DNA of 5,549 nt from Spirochaetaceae bacterium (GTDB taxonomy: Bacteria; Spirochaetota; Spirochaetia; SZUA-6; RPPD01), in contig RPPD01000175.1 in NCBI GenBank assembly GCA_003818675.1, forward strand, positions 1-5,549, written 5' to 3'. A program made the translations under genes and the position numbers. How positions within the stretch are numbered: the stretch's first letter is position 1; every line of letters begins with the position of its first letter. The notes beneath the pieces were generated by a model that was not told where the DNA came from, made no database searches, and saw nothing but the letters and a program-made list of their open reading frames with translations. Shown piece after piece: positions 5,106 through 5,549 of the stretch.

Positions 5106-5549
5106 ATGAAGACAATCAACTATAATGAATTCCCCATCCCCCTTGAAATCTCAGCGCACCATGTGCACCTCTCGCGGGAACATGCAGACGCGCTCTTTGG
5201 GAAAGGCCATATGCTTGTGCCAAAGCTGCAGCTCTCCCAGCCAGGCCAGTTTGCGGCCGAGGAACAGGTGACACTTGTCGGGCCAAAGGGGTCTGTAGCG
5301 CGCGTACGTGTTCTTGGACCTGAGCGCAAGGAAACCCAGGTGGAGATTTCCAAGACAGAACAGTACACACTTGGCATAAACCCTCCCATAAGGGATTCTG
5401 GCAATCTCGCGGACACACCAGGTGTCATACTTGAAGGCCCATCTGGCCGCGTGGAGCTTGATCATGGAGTGATTGCAGCTCTCAGGCACATCCACATGAC
5501 ACCTGATGACGCTTTGGCCATGAAGCTTGCGGACAAAGACCTGGTGCGC
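5106..5549 (+). CDS. pduL: Phosphate propanoyl/acetyl transferase, PduL family (3' end outside window)
   Basis: The frame is open from ATG 5106 to the last base, 148 codons with no stop. PduL interconverts acyl-CoA and acyl-phosphate, with a structure unrelated to classical Pta, and normally works with an acetate or propionate kinase. Visible family motifs are ISAHHVHLS (15-23) with zinc-binding His19 and His21, LSQPGQFAAEEQVTLVGPKG (43-62), RVLGPERKETQVEIS (68-82) with Glu80 as a likely metal ligand, PPIRDSGNL, and RHIHMTPDDA (127-136) with His128 and His130. The N-terminus is short (14 residues before ISAHHVH), so no encapsulation peptide for a microcompartment is evident. No Shine-Dalgarno is seen before ATG 5106; the only purine run (AAGGGGG, 5062-5068) is about 37 bases away. 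It diverges from the deacetylase gene across about 100 bases in which I could not find a convincing promoter. The usual Arg of RHVHLS is His18 here. Confidence 0.92.
   Translation, partial: MKTINYNEFPIPLEISAHHVHLSREHADALFGKGHMLVPKLQLSQPGQFAAEEQVTLVGPKGSVARVRVLGPERKETQVEISKTEQYTLGINPPIRDSGNLADTPGVILEGPSGRVELDHGVIAALRHIHMTPDDALAMKLADKDLVR

Noticed and set aside
5116..5495. Several overlapping minus-strand frames of 100-114 codons at the right end
   Set aside because: The plus strand encodes PduL with conserved motifs throughout, so these are antisense shadows.

Overview
The window looks like a stretch of bacterial chromosome of moderate GC content with compact, conventional genes. I see no tRNA, rRNA, insertion sequence or CRISPR array. 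The organism cannot be named from the sequence. The clear Shine-Dalgarno sites, the sigma70-type promoter and a classical transcription-attenuation leader fit a Gram-negative or related bacterium. The gene order (histidine kinase, methyltransferase, ilvBN, deacetylase, pduL) does not match the E. coli ilvBN locus as I recall it.

Layout. Bases 2-907 hold the 3' part of a PAS-type sensor histidine kinase that begins before the window. Bases 996-1934 encode a class I SAM-dependent methyltransferase with an N-terminal zinc ribbon. Bases 1951-2154 form a complete attenuation control region: a promoter with a perfect -35 box, a 31-codon leader peptide with six consecutive Val codons, an alternative antiterminator pairing and a strong intrinsic terminator. 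It controls ilvB (2182-3870) and ilvN (3867-4157), the large and small subunits of acetohydroxyacid synthase, whose start and stop codons overlap. A polysaccharide-deacetylase-family gene (4190-5002, minus strand) converges on ilvN. A pduL-type phosphotransacylase gene diverges from it at 5106 and runs off the window end.

How it works together. The ilvBN unit resembles the enterobacterial ivbL-ilvBN (AHAS I) arrangement. The leader peptide senses Val and Leu tRNA charging and contains no Ile codon. The large subunit carries Gln where isozymes that prefer 2-ketobutyrate carry Trp. Both features point to an enzyme devoted to acetolactate, and so to valine and leucine, rather than isoleucine. 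The flanking genes have no evident functional link to ilvBN.

The most rewarding part of the window is the short leader region 1951-2181, which holds a leader peptide too small for ordinary gene calling. It is a new-looking instance of a known mechanism. I found no evidence for a wholly undescribed system.
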